From Beta vulgaris subsp. vulgaris (lineage: Eukaryota > Streptophyta > Magnoliopsida > Caryophyllales > Amaranthaceae): a stretch of 64,000 bases of DNA. The notes under the pieces are model-generated. The model worked only from the letters and a program-made list of their open reading frames with translations. It made no database searches and was not told where the DNA came from. The position numbers and the translations under genes were made by a program. Shown here one piece after another: positions 1 to 12,171 of this stretch (the stretch's first letter is position 1; every line of letters starts with the position of its first letter). The DNA is taken from positions 47,829,261-47,893,260 of the forward strand of contig NC_079206.1 of NCBI RefSeq assembly GCF_026745355.1, in the 5' to 3' direction.

Positions 1-85
1 TGTAATATTTATGTCTTTTTTTTATTCTATACTATTAACGTGTTTCCCATTGGTTGGGCTAAATGCTAGATATTTTCTTTAAACG

Positions 86-667
86 TGTTAGAAATGCTAC
101 AAAGATGTTACAAGGATCACGAATTTGACTACTAGAAACAACAATGAATAATCTTCCAGGCGCGATACACTTTCCGAAAAGCAATATTGCGACCCCTTAC
201 TTTAAGCACGGGTTACAAGAGTTCACTCTCGAGATACAAAGAAGAAACAACGATGATCACGCTCACTATGATAATCGTTAAATGAGAGTAAGTGTGTGAA
301 AGAATTTGATGCGATGAACAGTGAACTTGTTCTTTTCGAGAGAGATAAAGTTTTCTCTTTTTTCTTTCATAAAAATGTATAGGATAATCAATTAGAGTCC
401 TTTGAAATATAGGAACATCCGGTATTATATGACAAACAACCGTCACAAACCAACAGTATAGACGCGAAAATAAGACAGCGCAGAGGAGGAGCTAGCGCTT
501 CATGCGGGAGCGGGCGCTGTAAACTGAGCGAACGCTCCTTCATCAATGTAATAAATACATTAATAAGTTCTATAGCTCATGTTGATTCGAGTCACGCCAC
601 CATAACCATTGCGACTCAAAACCACGTGACATGAAACAAATACATCTAATATTCTAAATCTCCAACA
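86..667 (-). repeat. 3' LTR of the copia element
   Basis: It starts TGTTAGAAATGC and ends CCAACA, matching the start at 10885 and, after the Tat insertion, the end at 20890. Compared with the other LTR it lacks about 80 bp around position 500. The outer flank is AAACG, one half of the target duplication. Confidence 0.92.
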
Positions 668-683
668 ATCCTCCCCCATTTAG
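668..683 (-). promoter_or_regulatory. Polypurine tract of the copia element
   Basis: On the minus strand the bases directly before the 3' LTR read AAATGGGGGAGGAT. This purine run is in the position where plus-strand DNA synthesis is primed in LTR retrotransposons. Confidence 0.8.
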
Positions 684-1119
684 AGTATCCAATTGTATTA
701 CGAGCACACACATCATCACTACATAAAAAACCTCATGCATAAATGAATGTGTACAAAGACTTGAAAATACACATTCCAAGAATTCATATCCAAATGGTGT
801 CGTTAAACGTTTGGACCATTAGCAATACATAACGAACATTTGAAGATATTATACACACAAGAATAAATACTTTTTCTCATTATATACTTGACACTAAAAT
901 AACCATGTGTCCGTATCATTCATAAGTACATCAAAGTTATATGACTGCTAGCTCCTTGAAGCGGCCAAAACTCGCACTTACATAGGTAGATCTCTTAGAA
1001 CAAACATGCTCCTGTCATAAAGCATAATGTTAAGAGACCTATTAGGATTATATAACCTCTTAAATCATAACAGATTTAAAGAACTTTACCTTGGATGATT
1101 ACATTAGTTCTTTCAATCA
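684..1119 (-). other. Copia 3' untranslated region
   Basis: This is AT-rich sequence between the end of the copia pol reading frame and the polypurine tract. No reading frame, repeat or RNA gene was recognised in it. Confidence 0.5.
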
Positions 1120-2817
1120 TCAAATAAGGAAATTAATCTTATTGGACTCAAGACCCAATGTCTTATTAGGTGGTAAGTTAAGATTTCTGTGCTCGTGATT
1201 TTCAATAGGCACTAATCCTAAATCTATTGCCATCCTCTTTACCGTATCTCTAGCTAAAGCCGTAGTGAAGCAATCCGCTAGACTATACGTAGTCCTTACA
1301 TAGTCAACTGTAATAGCACTATCTTTGATTAATCCTTGGACATAGCTATGTCTCACACCAATGTGTCTTGATTTACCATTCTAAACTTGACTATAAGCCC
1401 TTGCCAATGCTGCATCACTATCACAATGTATAGCATAGGTGAAATCGATTTTGGCAACAAAGGTATCTCAACCATGAGATTTCTTAACCACTCGGCTTCT
1501 TTGTTTGCCGATAAGAAAGCGATAAACTCCAATGTCATTGAAACAACCTATAACCACTCGGCTTCTTCCTACCGCAAATGTGATATCTAACCTAGTACTC
1601 ATCATAGCATACATCAAACAACCTATAACCCTCGCATACTTAAGTTGAGACACGACATTACCATCATTTGGCAAAATTTTTTTCATTTGGGTCCATAGGA
1701 GTTGAAACAAGAGAATAATTACTAACATTAAACTTCTTCAGCACTTTCTCAATGTAGTGTGATTGTGACAAGGTCAATTTTTTCCACTATCTCTCATAAT
1801 TCTTATGCCTAACATAACATCCGCCTCTCCCAAATCTTTCATGGAGAATTTTGAAGATAGAAAGGATATTTTCCATTCAACTTGTGACAAATTCGTTCCT
1901 AAAATCAACATGTCATCTACATATAGACAAATCATGACACCATTGCCGTTGTCATCAAAGTTTTCTATACACACAATTATCTGAATTATTCAACTTGAAA
2001 CCATTAGATAACACAACCTCATCAAACTTTTGATGTCATTGCTTTGGTGCTTGTTTTATCACATACAAAGATCTAATTAACATGCACACTTTATGCTCTT
2101 GACCTTTCACGACAAACCCTTCCGATTGTCGCATGTAAACCTCTTCCTCTAGTTCTCCATTCAAGAACGCCTTCTTGACATCCATTTGATGGATCACAAG
2201 CTTATGAATAGCCGCAAGAGCTATTAATAACCTTATGGTAGAGATTCTAGCAACGAGTGCATATGTATCGAAATAATCAACACACGTTTTTGTGAAAAAC
2301 CTTGAGCCACAAGACGAGCTTTGAACTTATCAATAGTCCCATCCACTTTCATTTTCTTTTTGAAAATCCATTTACACCCAATTGGTTTACACTTAGGATG
2401 TAAATCACCTAGAATCCAAGTGTTATTTCCATGATGGAATCCATCTCATCAACAATTGCCTCTTTCTAAAAAGCGACATCTTGAGACCTCATAGCCTCAT
2501 TAAACGTTAAAGGATCCTTTTCCACATTAAATATATATGGAAACTTAGTCACTATGGACCTCCTTGATCCTTCAACCAAATAGACATGAAAATTCGGGAA
2601 GAAAGATTTCTCTTTTCTCGCCCTTTTACTTCTCCTAGGTTGAGATGATGTTGATGCAACATTCTCATCAAGAGTTTGTTCATCAAATTCTTGATCAATG
2701 TGGGTTTGATCAATTTCAATTCCTTGATCAATATTGGTATTAGAAGTAATATCCTTTGGTCTAAGAATTTATAAATATCTATTTTCATCAAAAATTGCAT
2801 CTCTTGACTCCACAATA
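1120..2817 (-). pseudogene. Copia pol remnant: integrase C-terminus, reverse transcriptase, RNase H
   Basis: Read on the minus strand from 2817 to 1120. Phrases typical of plant copia polyproteins occur in three frames: SEGFVVKGQEHKVC and SLYVIKQAPKQ (about 2040-2130), the RT active site CLYVDDMLIL (about 1930) with the YVDD box intact, SSKFSMKDLGEADVMLGI, then the RNase H tail EAEWLRNL (about 1485) and IKDSAITVDYVRT (about 1300). Broken by at least one Trp-to-TGA stop, by frameshifts, and by loss of the middle of the RT-RNase H segment between AVGR (about 1580) and the STM(T)LEFIA stretch (about 1535). The coding start was separated from this piece by the LINE at 2830. Not functional. Confidence 0.88.
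1485..1630. repeat. Deletion scar with chimeric filler
   Basis: The 17-mer TAACCACTCGGCTTCTT occurs at 1485-1501 and 1551-1567. The 15-mer AAACAACCTATAACC occurs at 1541-1555 and 1616-1630. The 27 bp at 1541-1567 are therefore assembled from two flanking templates. They sit exactly where the copia reading frame loses the region between RT and RNase H. Confidence 0.75.
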
Positions 2818-3045
2818 GTGTTTATTGACGAGAGCTTTTAGTACACAGGAAATTTGCATCGGTAAGTTGGAGAAATTGAGCTCTTGAAACTCTCTCAAGA
2901 ATGCGGGAAACCCATATGATTGACAGCCATGGTAGTGGGTACTCGAGCTCAATTCGCGACGAAACTGATTTTGCATCAGTAGAAAAGTAAGAAAAATGTC
3001 AAGAATACGAAGGAAAACAAGAAGAACATAGATGAAATAAGAGAA

Positions 3046-4082
3046 ATGGAAAATGGGGAGAATAAGGAAGACCCAGAGATTGCGAGATTCATTGAGGAAG
3101 AAATTCTTTCACCGGAAGCCTCATTAATGGAGTTATGTCAACAATCGATGGTGCGAAGGAACTTTTCAGATTAGATGGGGGTAATTCAGAGCAAGAATGA
3201 TGAAGTAACACAGAGTTCCGGAGGTAAGTACTCTGTTCCTCCCATATTGCATATGATAAATTTGATTAATTATGAGCAATTGAATGAAGAAATGCATGTA
3301 GACAAGAATCATTTGAATGATGTGATGAATTGTGCGAAAATTGAAATTGATGATATACAAGAAGAAATTGACTATTGGAATTCTGCTCTTGTATGCCTAT
3401 TTGGGGCTAACCCTCCTATAAATGTTATGGAAGGATTTATTAGGAGAGTTTGGGGAAATCAAAGGGTGGATAAGGTCGCATTAATCTCCCATGGAGTTTT
3501 TATGGTTAGATCCAATGCTATGGATAACAGGGATAGGTGCTAAATGGTCCTCCATTGCTCTTTGATAAGAAACCTGTATTCACGAAACCTTGGGTGCCTG
3601 ACATGGTACTAGGGAAAGAGGAGGTAAAATTTGTTCCAATATGGGTGCAATTATGGGGTCTGGAGATCAAATACTGGGGTGAAAAAGCGTTGAGGAAGAT
3701 TGTAAACCCTGTGGGGGCTTTCATCAAGGTGGATCAAGCCACTAAAAATAGGGAGAAACTATAATTTGTTAGGGCTTTGATTAAAGTAGGCATATCACAG
3801 GAGTTCCCTAAGAGGATATACGTTGTGAATGAAAAGGGAGATAAAACTCAGATTGAGATCAAGTATGAGTGGAAACCTGAAAAATGTGGCATATGTAATA
3901 GAATGGGGCACACAAATGTAGAATGCAGGAAAAAGGTACAGATGAAATGGGTACCTAAACCTCAAGAAATCCCTAGAACTTTAGAAAGGAGGGTTGACAC
4001 AGAAGAGCCTAGTAGCAAGATACCAGGGGAAGATAAGGAGGGATTCATGGTGGTAATAAGAAGTGCTAGGAAGAGTAATTAG
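3046..4082 (+). pseudogene. LINE-A ORF1, DUF4283/zinc-knuckle RNA-binding protein (broken)
   Basis: The region WNSALVCLFGANPP to NAMDNRD (about 3380-3530), continued in another frame by FDKKPVFTKPWVPDM and FVPIWVQLWGLEIKYWGEKAL, is the N-terminal domain usual in plant LINE ORF1. A CCHC knuckle CGICNRMGHTNVEC follows at about 3890-3930. ORF1 proteins of this class coat LINE RNA. The likely start is ATG 3046. Defects are an in-frame TAG at 3172, a frameshift near 3540 and TAA at 3762. Some stops read as Gln codons after C-to-T change. The reading ends at TAG 4080, shortly before ORF2. Confidence 0.8.
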
Positions 4083-4214
4083 AAGCCAACAGAGGTGGTT
4101 ACAAGCAAAACATTTGTAGGGCTTCAGGAGATGAGTGAAGGGGTAAGAATGGAGAGGTAGTCTATGTGGCAAAAGGCAATCATACTGGTGGGGATGGAAG
4201 TCCTCATGGCCAGT

Positions 4215-7200
4215 ATGGGTAAGATTCTCTCCTGGAGTGTGAGTGGTGCTAACCAGGCTCTAAAACAATAGTACATAAAGCAGTTCATCAGAACCCAGAA
4301 GTTTGGCCTGGTTGGACTCCTTGAAACAAGGGTAAAAGTGCATAAATTGGTCACTTTTTCCATAATATGTTTGATGGATGGTGTTTTTCCTCCAATATTG
4401 GATGTCATCCTGGAGGTAGAATTGTTTTGGCTTGGAGACATATGGCATTCCAAGTGCAAATAAAGGTATGTATAACTCAATTAATGCATTGCATTGTGCA
4501 ACCTAGTAATAAGAACCAGATATTTGCATGCACTATTGTGTATGCTTTTAACACTGCTGGAGAAAGTGAACAGTTGTGGCAAGATTTAATTGAGATAGGA
4601 AACATGATGAGTTATCCCTGGGTAATGATGGGGGATTTAATTGTTTGCCAAATGTAGATGAAAGGGTGGGGAGTGCAGTTAGAGCACATGAAATAAATCC
4701 TTTTAGAATATGCATTGAACAATGTGAGGTACATGACATGAAACAGACAGGGAACTTTTTTACTTGGAACAATAAACAGGAGGGTGACAGCAGGGTATAT
4801 TACAAGATTGACAGAGTCCTGGTGAATGAAAAATGAGGGAAGATGTTTGAGAATGCAGAGGCTTGTTACATGAATGAGGGGGACTTTGATCACTGTCCTG
4901 GGGTTATAACTGTGTATCTAGACAATAACATGGGGAAGAAACCTTTTAGGTTTTTTAATATGTGGGGTAAAGCTCAAAATTATGATGAGCTAGTGGATCA
5001 AGCTTGGAATATTGACGTGTCTGGTACTAAAATGTACATGGTAGTGCAAAAACTGAAGAGTGTGAAGAAGGCTATGAGAGAATTAAATAAGACAGGATTC
5101 CATGAGCTAGGGGTGCAGGTGCAAGCAGCAAGAAAGAAATTTGATGAATGCCAGAGTGCATTACATAGAGACCCTAGTAATGGTAGATTAATTCAGGAAG
5201 AAATGGAAGCTAGTGTGAGATGCAAAGAGGTGCAAACAACTTATACCTTTATGTTTCATTAGAAAGCAAAAGTAGCCTGGTTTAAAGATGGGGACCAAAA
5301 CACTGCATTGTTTCATAGAGCACTAAAGAAGTACATGCCGAATAGGATGTACCCAATAATGAATGCACATGGAGACTGGGTAGATGAACTAGAGGCAGTA
5401 AAAAAAGGCTTTCTTAGATTTTTATGAACAACTGCTGGGAAGTAAGATGGCTGATAGGAAGCATGTAATTGAAGCAATTGTGCAGAAGGGGCCTATAATT
5501 AATATAGATATGGTAGAAGAACTGAGTAAACCATTCACTGCAGCTGTGGTGAAGACTGCTATCTTTGCAATAAACGACAACAAAGCACCAGGGCCGAATG
5601 GATTTGGAAGCAAATTCTACAAGCAGAGTGGGGAAACTGTAGGGAATGAAGTATGTGAAGCTATACTGGATTTCTTGAATACAGGAAAAATACTGAAAGA
5701 AATAAACTCTAATGTTGTGACTTTAGTCCCTAAAGGCAGTAATCCAAAGAGTGTAATGGACTTTAGACCTATATCGTGTTGTAATGTCATCTACAAAGGA
5801 ATATCTAAAGTACTTTGTGAGAGACTGAAAAAAGTGCTACCTGAAATCATTGATGAAAACCAAAGTGCTTTTGTACACAGCAGTTACATAGCACACAACA
5901 TTATGATCTGCCAAGAGCTAGTGAAACAATATGGGAGGAAAAGGGTGGCTCCAAGGTGTTTGATAAAATTGGATATTAAGAAAGCATATGACACTGTAGA
6001 GTGGGAGTTTATTGACGAAATGATGCAAGCACTAAAATTCCCAGAAGGTTTAAGGAAACTGATAATGACATGATTGGCAACCCCAACATTCTCATTGATG
6101 ATAAATGGGACACATTATGGATTCTTTAAATCCAGCAGAGGATTAAGGCAAGGGGATCCCATCTCCCCCTTGCTTTTTGTTCTTTGTGTAGAATACCTAT
6201 CAAGGATTTTGAAGGTAGTAAGCTGCCATAAAGATTTAAGGTTTCACCCAAGGTGTAGAGGGTTGAAGCTCACTCAACTTAGTTTTGCTGATGACCTGAT
6301 TCTATGCTGCAGAGGAGATTTGAAGACTTTTAAGATGTTGATGAAGGGTTTTAATGCATTTTCCCAATGCACAGAGCTACAAGCTACTGCTCAGAAGACT
6401 GATGTTTATTGTTATAGAATGGGGGAAGAGGAAATCCAAGAGGTTCTTGCACTAACAGGATTTAATAGAGGCAAATTCCCTTTCATGTACCTGGCGATTC
6501 CTATATGTACAAAGAAAATTACCATAGCACAATGTGACTACATGGTGGAGAAGATGTGTAGCAGAATTAGAACATGCAGCTCAAGGCACTCGTTTTTTAC
6601 AGCCAGATTAACATTAGTAAATGTTGTACTAATAAGTATACATGCCTACTAGGCATAGATAATGGTGCTACCTAGTAGAGTATTAAAATACATCAATGCT
6701 ATGTTCATAAGATTTCTTTGGTATGGGAGAATTTGTGGTAGTCCAGGAGCTGTAGCTTGGGAGAAACTTTGCTACAAAAAGAAGGAAGGAGGTCTAGACC
6801 TGATGAATACTGAACTATGGAATGTGGCAGCCATTGGGAAACATGTATGGGGAGTTTTGAGCCAGCAAGAGAACTTATGGGTAAAATGGGTGAAAAGTGT
6901 ATATATTAATAATCATGATTAGAGTGCATACCAACCTTCTGCATCTGGGAGTTGGTGTTGGAAACAAATCTGCAGTGTCAAAGAGAAAATGAAGGTTGCT
7001 ATCCCACCTGCTCTGTGGGGACAATGTGTGTACAAAATCTCCAAGATCTATAAAATACTCATGGAAGATAGGCCCAAATGTCCATGGGATCATTTTCTTT
7101 GGGAGAAAATGGCTGTGAAGAAGCACCAGTTTATAGCTTGGCTATCTATGCAAAGAAAGCTCAAGATAAAAGATAGACTGGGAAGATATATGCAGCAACT

Positions 7201-7504
7201 GGATTTACAGTGTCAACTATGTGGAGACCAGATTGAAGATCATGACCACTTGTTCTTCAAATGTGCATTCAGTCAGAGGTGTTGGCAGCAGATATACTCG
7301 CGGATAAAGATGGGGAATAATACACTAAACCTGCATAACATCTGCAGAATCAGTAGAAGATTATATAGCTTTAAGAAAAGTTTGTTTAACACAAGTGTAA
7401 TAGCTTTAATATACTATATATGGGGAGCTCGAAATACTAATATATTTGAATAGAAAGTCATGAATATAGACTATACTGTAAAGTAAATAAAGAACTGCAT
7501 ATAA
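4215..7504 (+). pseudogene. LINE-A ORF2, endonuclease/reverse transcriptase (broken)
   Basis: It starts with MGKILSW, typical of the first strand of an exonuclease-endonuclease-phosphatase fold. The GLLETRV motif (about 4315) carries the catalytic Glu, WVMMGD (about 4620) is the GDFN motif, and GDFDHCP (about 4880) holds the Asp-His pair. RT follows: KLDIKKAYDTV (about 5970), SRGLRQGDPISPLLF (about 6135), LSFADDLIL with intact FADD (about 6290). A C-terminal knuckle, CQLCGDQIEDHDHLFFKC, lies at about 7213. Disruptions are stops at 4834, 5260, 6071, 6650, 6656, 6920, 7451 and 7484, plus frameshifts in the endonuclease and near 5425. Several stops look like CAG to TAG or TGG to TGA. The final stop is probably TAA 7502. 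Confidence 0.88.
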
Positions 7505-7725
7505 ATGAGGATACTAGCACTTAGGCCAAAGAGGTTGACTATTCAACATCAAATGTGGCTACAGAATAATTAATGTATAGTTGGGTCTGGATAGGAATTT
7601 CCTATGTTGTGTTGAGTGTTTGAAGGTTGAGGTCTCTTTGGCCGTGCCTTCTTGCTCTTGGTTGTAAGTGGTTTTGGTGAAATATAACTATGCTTACTGA
7701 TTAAAAAAAAATTGTGTTTATTGAC

Positions 7726-7863
7726 CAAACGTCATTTTATTCTATAATATAGAACCTATAGGATTTGCGATGATGATCATACCCTATAACTTTGCACTCA
7801 ACTCGCACCCAACTTTTTACATTTGGGTTCCGACACTTTTACAATTGTCCTACATCCACAAAC
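7726..7863 (-). pseudogene. Copia pol fragment between two LINEs
   Basis: On the minus strand this short piece reads GCRTIVKVSEPKCKKLGA then GYDHHRKSYRFY, the stretch after the copia integrase core that normally runs WGCR...KLG...GY...KAYR. Its right end continues the frame that breaks off at about 8866 (NLGYLKE), and its left end continues across LINE-A. It therefore links the two halves of one copia pol gene and proves both LINEs are insertions. Confidence 0.75.
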
Positions 7864-8849
7864 TTTTTTTTGCAATTCAAAGTTTTTAGTAATAACCTAA
7901 AAGAAGGTATAACTTATAAGGAGCAAGCCAAGAAAACCAAACTTCTCCCACCTTCTAGGAAGGGTTTGGAAGAGAGGCCCTCATTACAAGCCCCTATCAA
8001 CACCTGGACATACCCAGGGAACAACAAACAAACACCTCATCCAATAATCACAATAAACAACAACTGAAGTATAAGTTGATTTACATCCTGTTTACTTCTG
8101 CATGCAACAGTGAAAACAATCTGCCAAACTACCTGCTGAGGTTTAAGCATCTGAGCTTCAAATATCTGCTTGTTTCTCTGTATCCAGATGTGATATATAC
8201 TTTCCACAAAAACCATATTAAGCAACTGATGGTTCCTTTTTTCTCCTCTACTATATTTTGCTGATATAAGAATGATTATAGTAAGATTAGTGACTTGAGG
8301 GGCACCAATAAGCTATAGGCAAGTTCTCCATATTTGCTAACTGTAGCTGCAATTTAAGAAAAGATGCTCTTTAGTTTATCTGCATCATTACACATAGGGC
8401 ATGTTTGAACACTCACAATCCCCTACTAGAAGAGCCTATATTTAGTACTTAGCCTTCCTTGAAGCAGCATCCAAGTAATGAAGATAGCTTTAGGTTTTGC
8501 TTCTATTATTACAAGTGATCCTTCTCTATTCCACCTTAGGATTATCACCCCTCATGAACCCATAGAACTTATTAATAGAAAATTTATCATTATGCACAAA
8601 TTGACTACGAGTAAGATGATCAACTAAAGCATGTCTTGGGTCAAAAATTTCTTCATAGCCCAAGATAATCTTCTAGGAGTATTGACAGTCCGTACACCAA
8701 CTTGCTTGATATAGTAAGCATGAAGCCCTTTGATCCAGAATTGATCCTTCTTTTGCGCTAAGGCCCAGAAATGCTTTGCAACAGCAGCCTTATTTCATAC
8801 AATTATTTCCTTGAAGTTCAAGCCCCCACACACCTTTTTGTTACACATA
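7864..8849 (-). mobile_element. 5'-truncated LINE fragment (LINE-B)
   Basis: On the minus strand the segment reads in several frames CNKKVCGGLNFKEI, VAKHFWALAQKKDQFWIKGL, a cysteine pair CPMCNDADK and IYHIWIQRNKQIFE. These are the thumb and C-terminal cysteine region of a LINE ORF2, related to the end of LINE-A. The 3' end is an eight-base T run (7864-7871), its poly(A) tail seen from the plus strand. The copy is about 1 kb, so it lost endonuclease and RT. I found no clear target duplication. The 5' junction carries a short templated duplication (8850-8863 versus 8910-8923). Confidence 0.75.
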
Positions 8850-8865
8850 TATGGGGTAACCTTAT

Positions 8866-9905
8866 TCTTTGAGATAACCCAAGTTTGGTTTTCTTTTATA
8901 CCAAAGTTCATATGGGGTAACCTCGTTCTTTTTCATTGGAACTCGGTTTAAAATATGACAAGCTGTTAAAATAACTTCTCCCCAAACACCATCACTTCAG
9001 TCCGAATAGGATAACATAGAATTTACCATTTCTTGCAAAGTTCTATTCTTTCTTACCGTTATACCATCTTGTTGAGGTGTATAAGCTGCAGTTATTTCAA
9101 GTATTATTCTCGTAGATTGAAAATAACTTGGATCATAGGATTCACCACCTTTATCAGTTCTAAACCGTTTAACTTTGTCATTTAGTTGTAATTCAACTTC
9201 ATTTTTATAGATCTTAAACTTATGAAGGGCTTCATCCTTAGTAAACAAAAACTATACATAACAAAACTAAAAATAATCATCAATAAAAGTTATCATGTAT
9301 TTCTTGTTCCCTAAGAAAGGGGTCCTATGAAAATCACATAAATCACTATGCACCAAATCAAGCAATGAAGTATCCTTTTCCACATTGTTTGGAAAAGATT
9401 TTCTAGTTATCTTTGTTAACAGGCAAGTTCTACACTTCTCTATACTTGGATCAAAAGAGGGAATCAAATCATGCTTAGACATGAAATACAACTTTTTATA
9501 GTTAACATGACCAAGTCTATTATGCCATAGAGAAGAATTGTTATCTTTTAAAGCATTAGAAATACTAAGTTTAGACATGTTATTCCAAAGATAACCAAGT
9601 CCTACCAATGTACCATCCTTAGACAATATAAATTTATCAGCTCCAAACACCATTTTAAAACCTAATTGATTCAAGATAGCACCAGAGACTAAATTTCTCC
9701 TAAGTTCCTGAGCATACAACACATCTCTTAAAATAAGAGGCTTTCCGGAACTAAAAACTAATTCTACTTGTCCTATGCTTAGAACCTTAGTTGTAGAATC
9801 ATTTCCCATGTAAAGAACTTCTCTATTGTCAACCTCCCTGAAGGTCTTGAATAGAGATCGCTCCTTGCATACATATCTCAATGCTCCCGAATCGATCTAC
9901 CATGA
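8866..9905 (-). pseudogene. Copia protease, GAG-pre-integrase and integrase (broken)
   Basis: Read on the minus strand. The protease active site is IDSGA (9882-9896), preceded by an in-frame TAG. Then LWHNRLGHVNYKKL with CRTCLLTK (about 9420-9540) is the GAG-pre-integrase/HHCC zinc site. The integrase core starts with HSDLCDFHRTPFLGNKKYMITFIDDYF and continues after a frameshift with FRTDKGGES (about 9160) and QQDGITVRKNRTLQEM (about 9050). In copia integrases the last motif is normally NGVAERKNRTL, so the catalytic Glu appears replaced by Val. The segment ends at YKRKPNLGYLKE where LINE-B is inserted. Confidence 0.85.
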
Positions 9906-10039
9906 ACAATCATCTTGTACACAAAAGATTTCAGGATTCATATACACAAAATTCAGATTTGAATTAAGTGAAACTTGTGTACTCATACCTTATTTGGCAT
10001 GGGTTGGGCTAGACTCGCCATTTTCACCATTATTTTTGT

Positions 10040-10860
10040 TCATTTTCTTCTTCCAAATGGTGCAATCCTTCTAGAAGTGACCGGATTTTCCACATTCCCA
10101 ACAACCTCATTGAGCACCTCCACCAAACTTAGGCTTGTTCGCATTATTGTTGCCTTTGGTGAAATTGTTAGCCATCTTCTTAGGATTAGAAGACTCCTTT
10201 GATTTACCATCCTCCACCATGTTAATGGTGGAAGAATTATGATTGACATCCTTTTGTCCATCTTGGACTCAAATACCCTTTTCAATTCGAATATGAGTAC
10301 CCAATTGTTCAACATTCATATCATCTTTCTTATGCTTAAGAGAATTCCTTACATCGTACAACTAGGTGCCAATTTGTCCATTATAGAGGAAACTACAAAT
10401 GTCTCATCCATCACTATGTTATGTTGTTTAAAACTCCTTAAGATTCTTTGAATTTCATGAAATTGTTCCATAATAGGCCCTGAATCAACCATTTTAAAGT
10501 TATTGAAATTACTAACAAGAAATTTCTTGCTAGAAGCATCCGCGGCCATATACTTACTTTCTAAATCATCCCAAAGAATCTTAACGGATTCAACAATTTG
10601 ATAAACATCAAACAAAGTGTCAGACATACCATTAAGGATGTGACCACGAGATATGTAATCGTCGTTCTCCCATTTGTTTCTTTTCCTAGTTGCTTCAACA
10701 GTTTCATTTCCACTTCATCGGGTTTGGGAGTACTTAGAGCATATGCCAAACTTAGAGAAGTAAGAAGGAAGTGCATCTTGTTTTGCCATCTACGAAAACC
10801 CACGCCTTCAAACTTGTCTAGTTTGTGAAAATTCGCTGTCATCTCAGGAACCATGGTCAT
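10040..10860 (-). pseudogene. Copia gag (UBN2-type) with CCHC knuckle (broken)
   Basis: The frame opens with MTMVPEMTANFHKLDKFEG then FRRWQNKMHFLL, typical of copia Gag (Pfam UBN2 family). It goes on in other frames with VKILWDDLESKYMAADA, MEQFHEIQRIL and IVMDETFVVSSIMDKLAPS. A zinc knuckle CWECGKSGHF-KDC lies at about 10070-10105, interrupted by TAG inside and preceded by TGA. Gag forms the virus-like particle and binds RNA. Start ATG at 10858-10860, about 25 nt inside the 5' LTR boundary. Confidence 0.85.
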
Positions 10861-10884
10861 ATTCGATAAAAATTGCTTTTGGAT

Positions 10885-11344
10885 TGTTAGAAATGCTACA
10901 AAATGTTACAAGGATCACAAATTTGACTAATAGAAACAACATTGAACAATCTTCTAGGCGTGATAAGTTTTCCCAAAAGCAATATTTCGACCCTTACTTT
11001 GAGCACGGGTTACACAGAATTCACTCTCGTGATACAAAGAAGAAACAACGATGATCACGCTCACTATGATAATCGTTAAATGAGAATAAGTGTGTGAAAG
11101 AATTTGATGTGATGAACAATGAACTTGTGCTTTTCAAGAGAGAGAGTTTTCTCTTGTTGCTTTCATAAACATGTATAGGATGATAAATTAGAATCCTTTG
11201 AAACACAAGAACAACAAGTATTATATGGCAAATAACCGTCATAAACCAACCGAAGAGACGCGTAAATAAGACAGTGCAGAGGAGGAGTTGGCGCTGCACT
11301 AAGGAGTCGGGGCTCCGACCAGGAGCTGGCACTCCTCGTGTACT
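10885..11344 (-). repeat. 5' LTR of the copia element, inner part
   Basis: It matches 86 onward, base for base over long stretches (for example AACAACGATGATCACGCTCA in both). It is cut at 11344 by the Tat element; its last five bases GTACT are one copy of that element's target duplication. Confidence 0.92.
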
Positions 11345-11916
11345 TGTTTATGCCGATTTTGTATTAAATACGCAAAAGGTTAAGGTGCCAATAACTAGAT
11401 CAATATACGAATAATAACCAACATTATGAAAGAAATAAATAACGCAAATTAAATAAAGAAGTAAAAGACGCAAGAAATCGTTGACGTGGAAAACCCAAAA
11501 GGGAAAAACCGCGGGTGATGCTCTTGATCACCAATCCACTAATATGACGTCGATGCCGTACAAAGATCAAGCAAAGTAATGAACTTTGTTTTCTCGTTAC
11601 AAGAGGAATTATGGTAGTGAGTGAGAGAGGGAATATTAAAGAAGAAACTAGAGAGAGATAAGAAATATATCAGCAGCCAGCCTCCTAGGTTTACACAAGA
11701 TTACATATATATGCGAGAATCTTTTCTACTGATTTGTGAGCTGCTTCCACCATCTTAGCGCCACGTCACCCACAATCCCCCTTGTATCTCAACTGCTTAA
11801 CTGCACCACTGATGTATTTGAACTGGTCCACCTTATTTTGGCGGCCCAACTTTAATTCTCTCTCCACTTTGAATTGTTTGCAATGTAGCGCCAAGGTGTC
11901 AAACGTGGGTCCAACA
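11345..11916 (-). repeat. 3' LTR of Gypsy-1
   Basis: It begins TGTTTATGCCGATTTTG and ends GGTCCAACA, keeping the TG...CA ends. It aligns along its whole length with 20111-20683. Confidence 0.96.
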
Positions 11917-11930
11917 ATTGCCCCTGATTG
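11917..11930 (-). promoter_or_regulatory. Polypurine-tract position of Gypsy-1
   Basis: On the minus strand the bases before the 3' LTR are CAGGGGCAAT. The tract is short but in the expected place. Confidence 0.5.
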
Positions 11931-12171
11931 ACGCGTGTCGCCCAAAAACTGCCCTTGGGAGAACCGTCAATTAATCCTCCTTGAAATACCCACTACTTTC
12001 ACCAACTTCCCATGCTTCCTTCATTTCAAAACCCATCCCATCATTACTTCGCTTCTTCAACTTCTCCCTCTCTCTCCCTCTCAAGAACTTCGAATTTTCC
12101 GGCGCGTTCAAGCTTCTCAGACATTGTTAACCAGGTAATTTTTCTTTCGTTTTCTTCCTTATTTCTCTTCA

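Larger units (their letters stand above)
2830..7713 (+). mobile_element. LINE-1-like non-LTR retrotransposon, near full length (LINE-A)
   Basis: A 4.9-kb plus-strand insertion bounded by the 12-bp duplication GTGTTTATTGAC (2818-2829 and 7714-7725) and ending in a 9-A tail (7703-7711). It carries ORF1 with a zinc knuckle, then ORF2 with endonuclease, reverse transcriptase and a C-terminal cysteine/histidine domain. It interrupts a conserved copia phrase: the copia frame VESRDAIFDE resumes across the insertion. The clear target duplication and the span from 5' UTR to poly(A) suggest a nearly complete copy, now inactivated by many stops. Confidence 0.93.

Noticed and set aside
7792..8067. A 91-codon plus-strand frame
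   Set aside because: It spans the junction between a copia fragment and a minus-strand LINE, so it is a fusion of unrelated antisense sequence.
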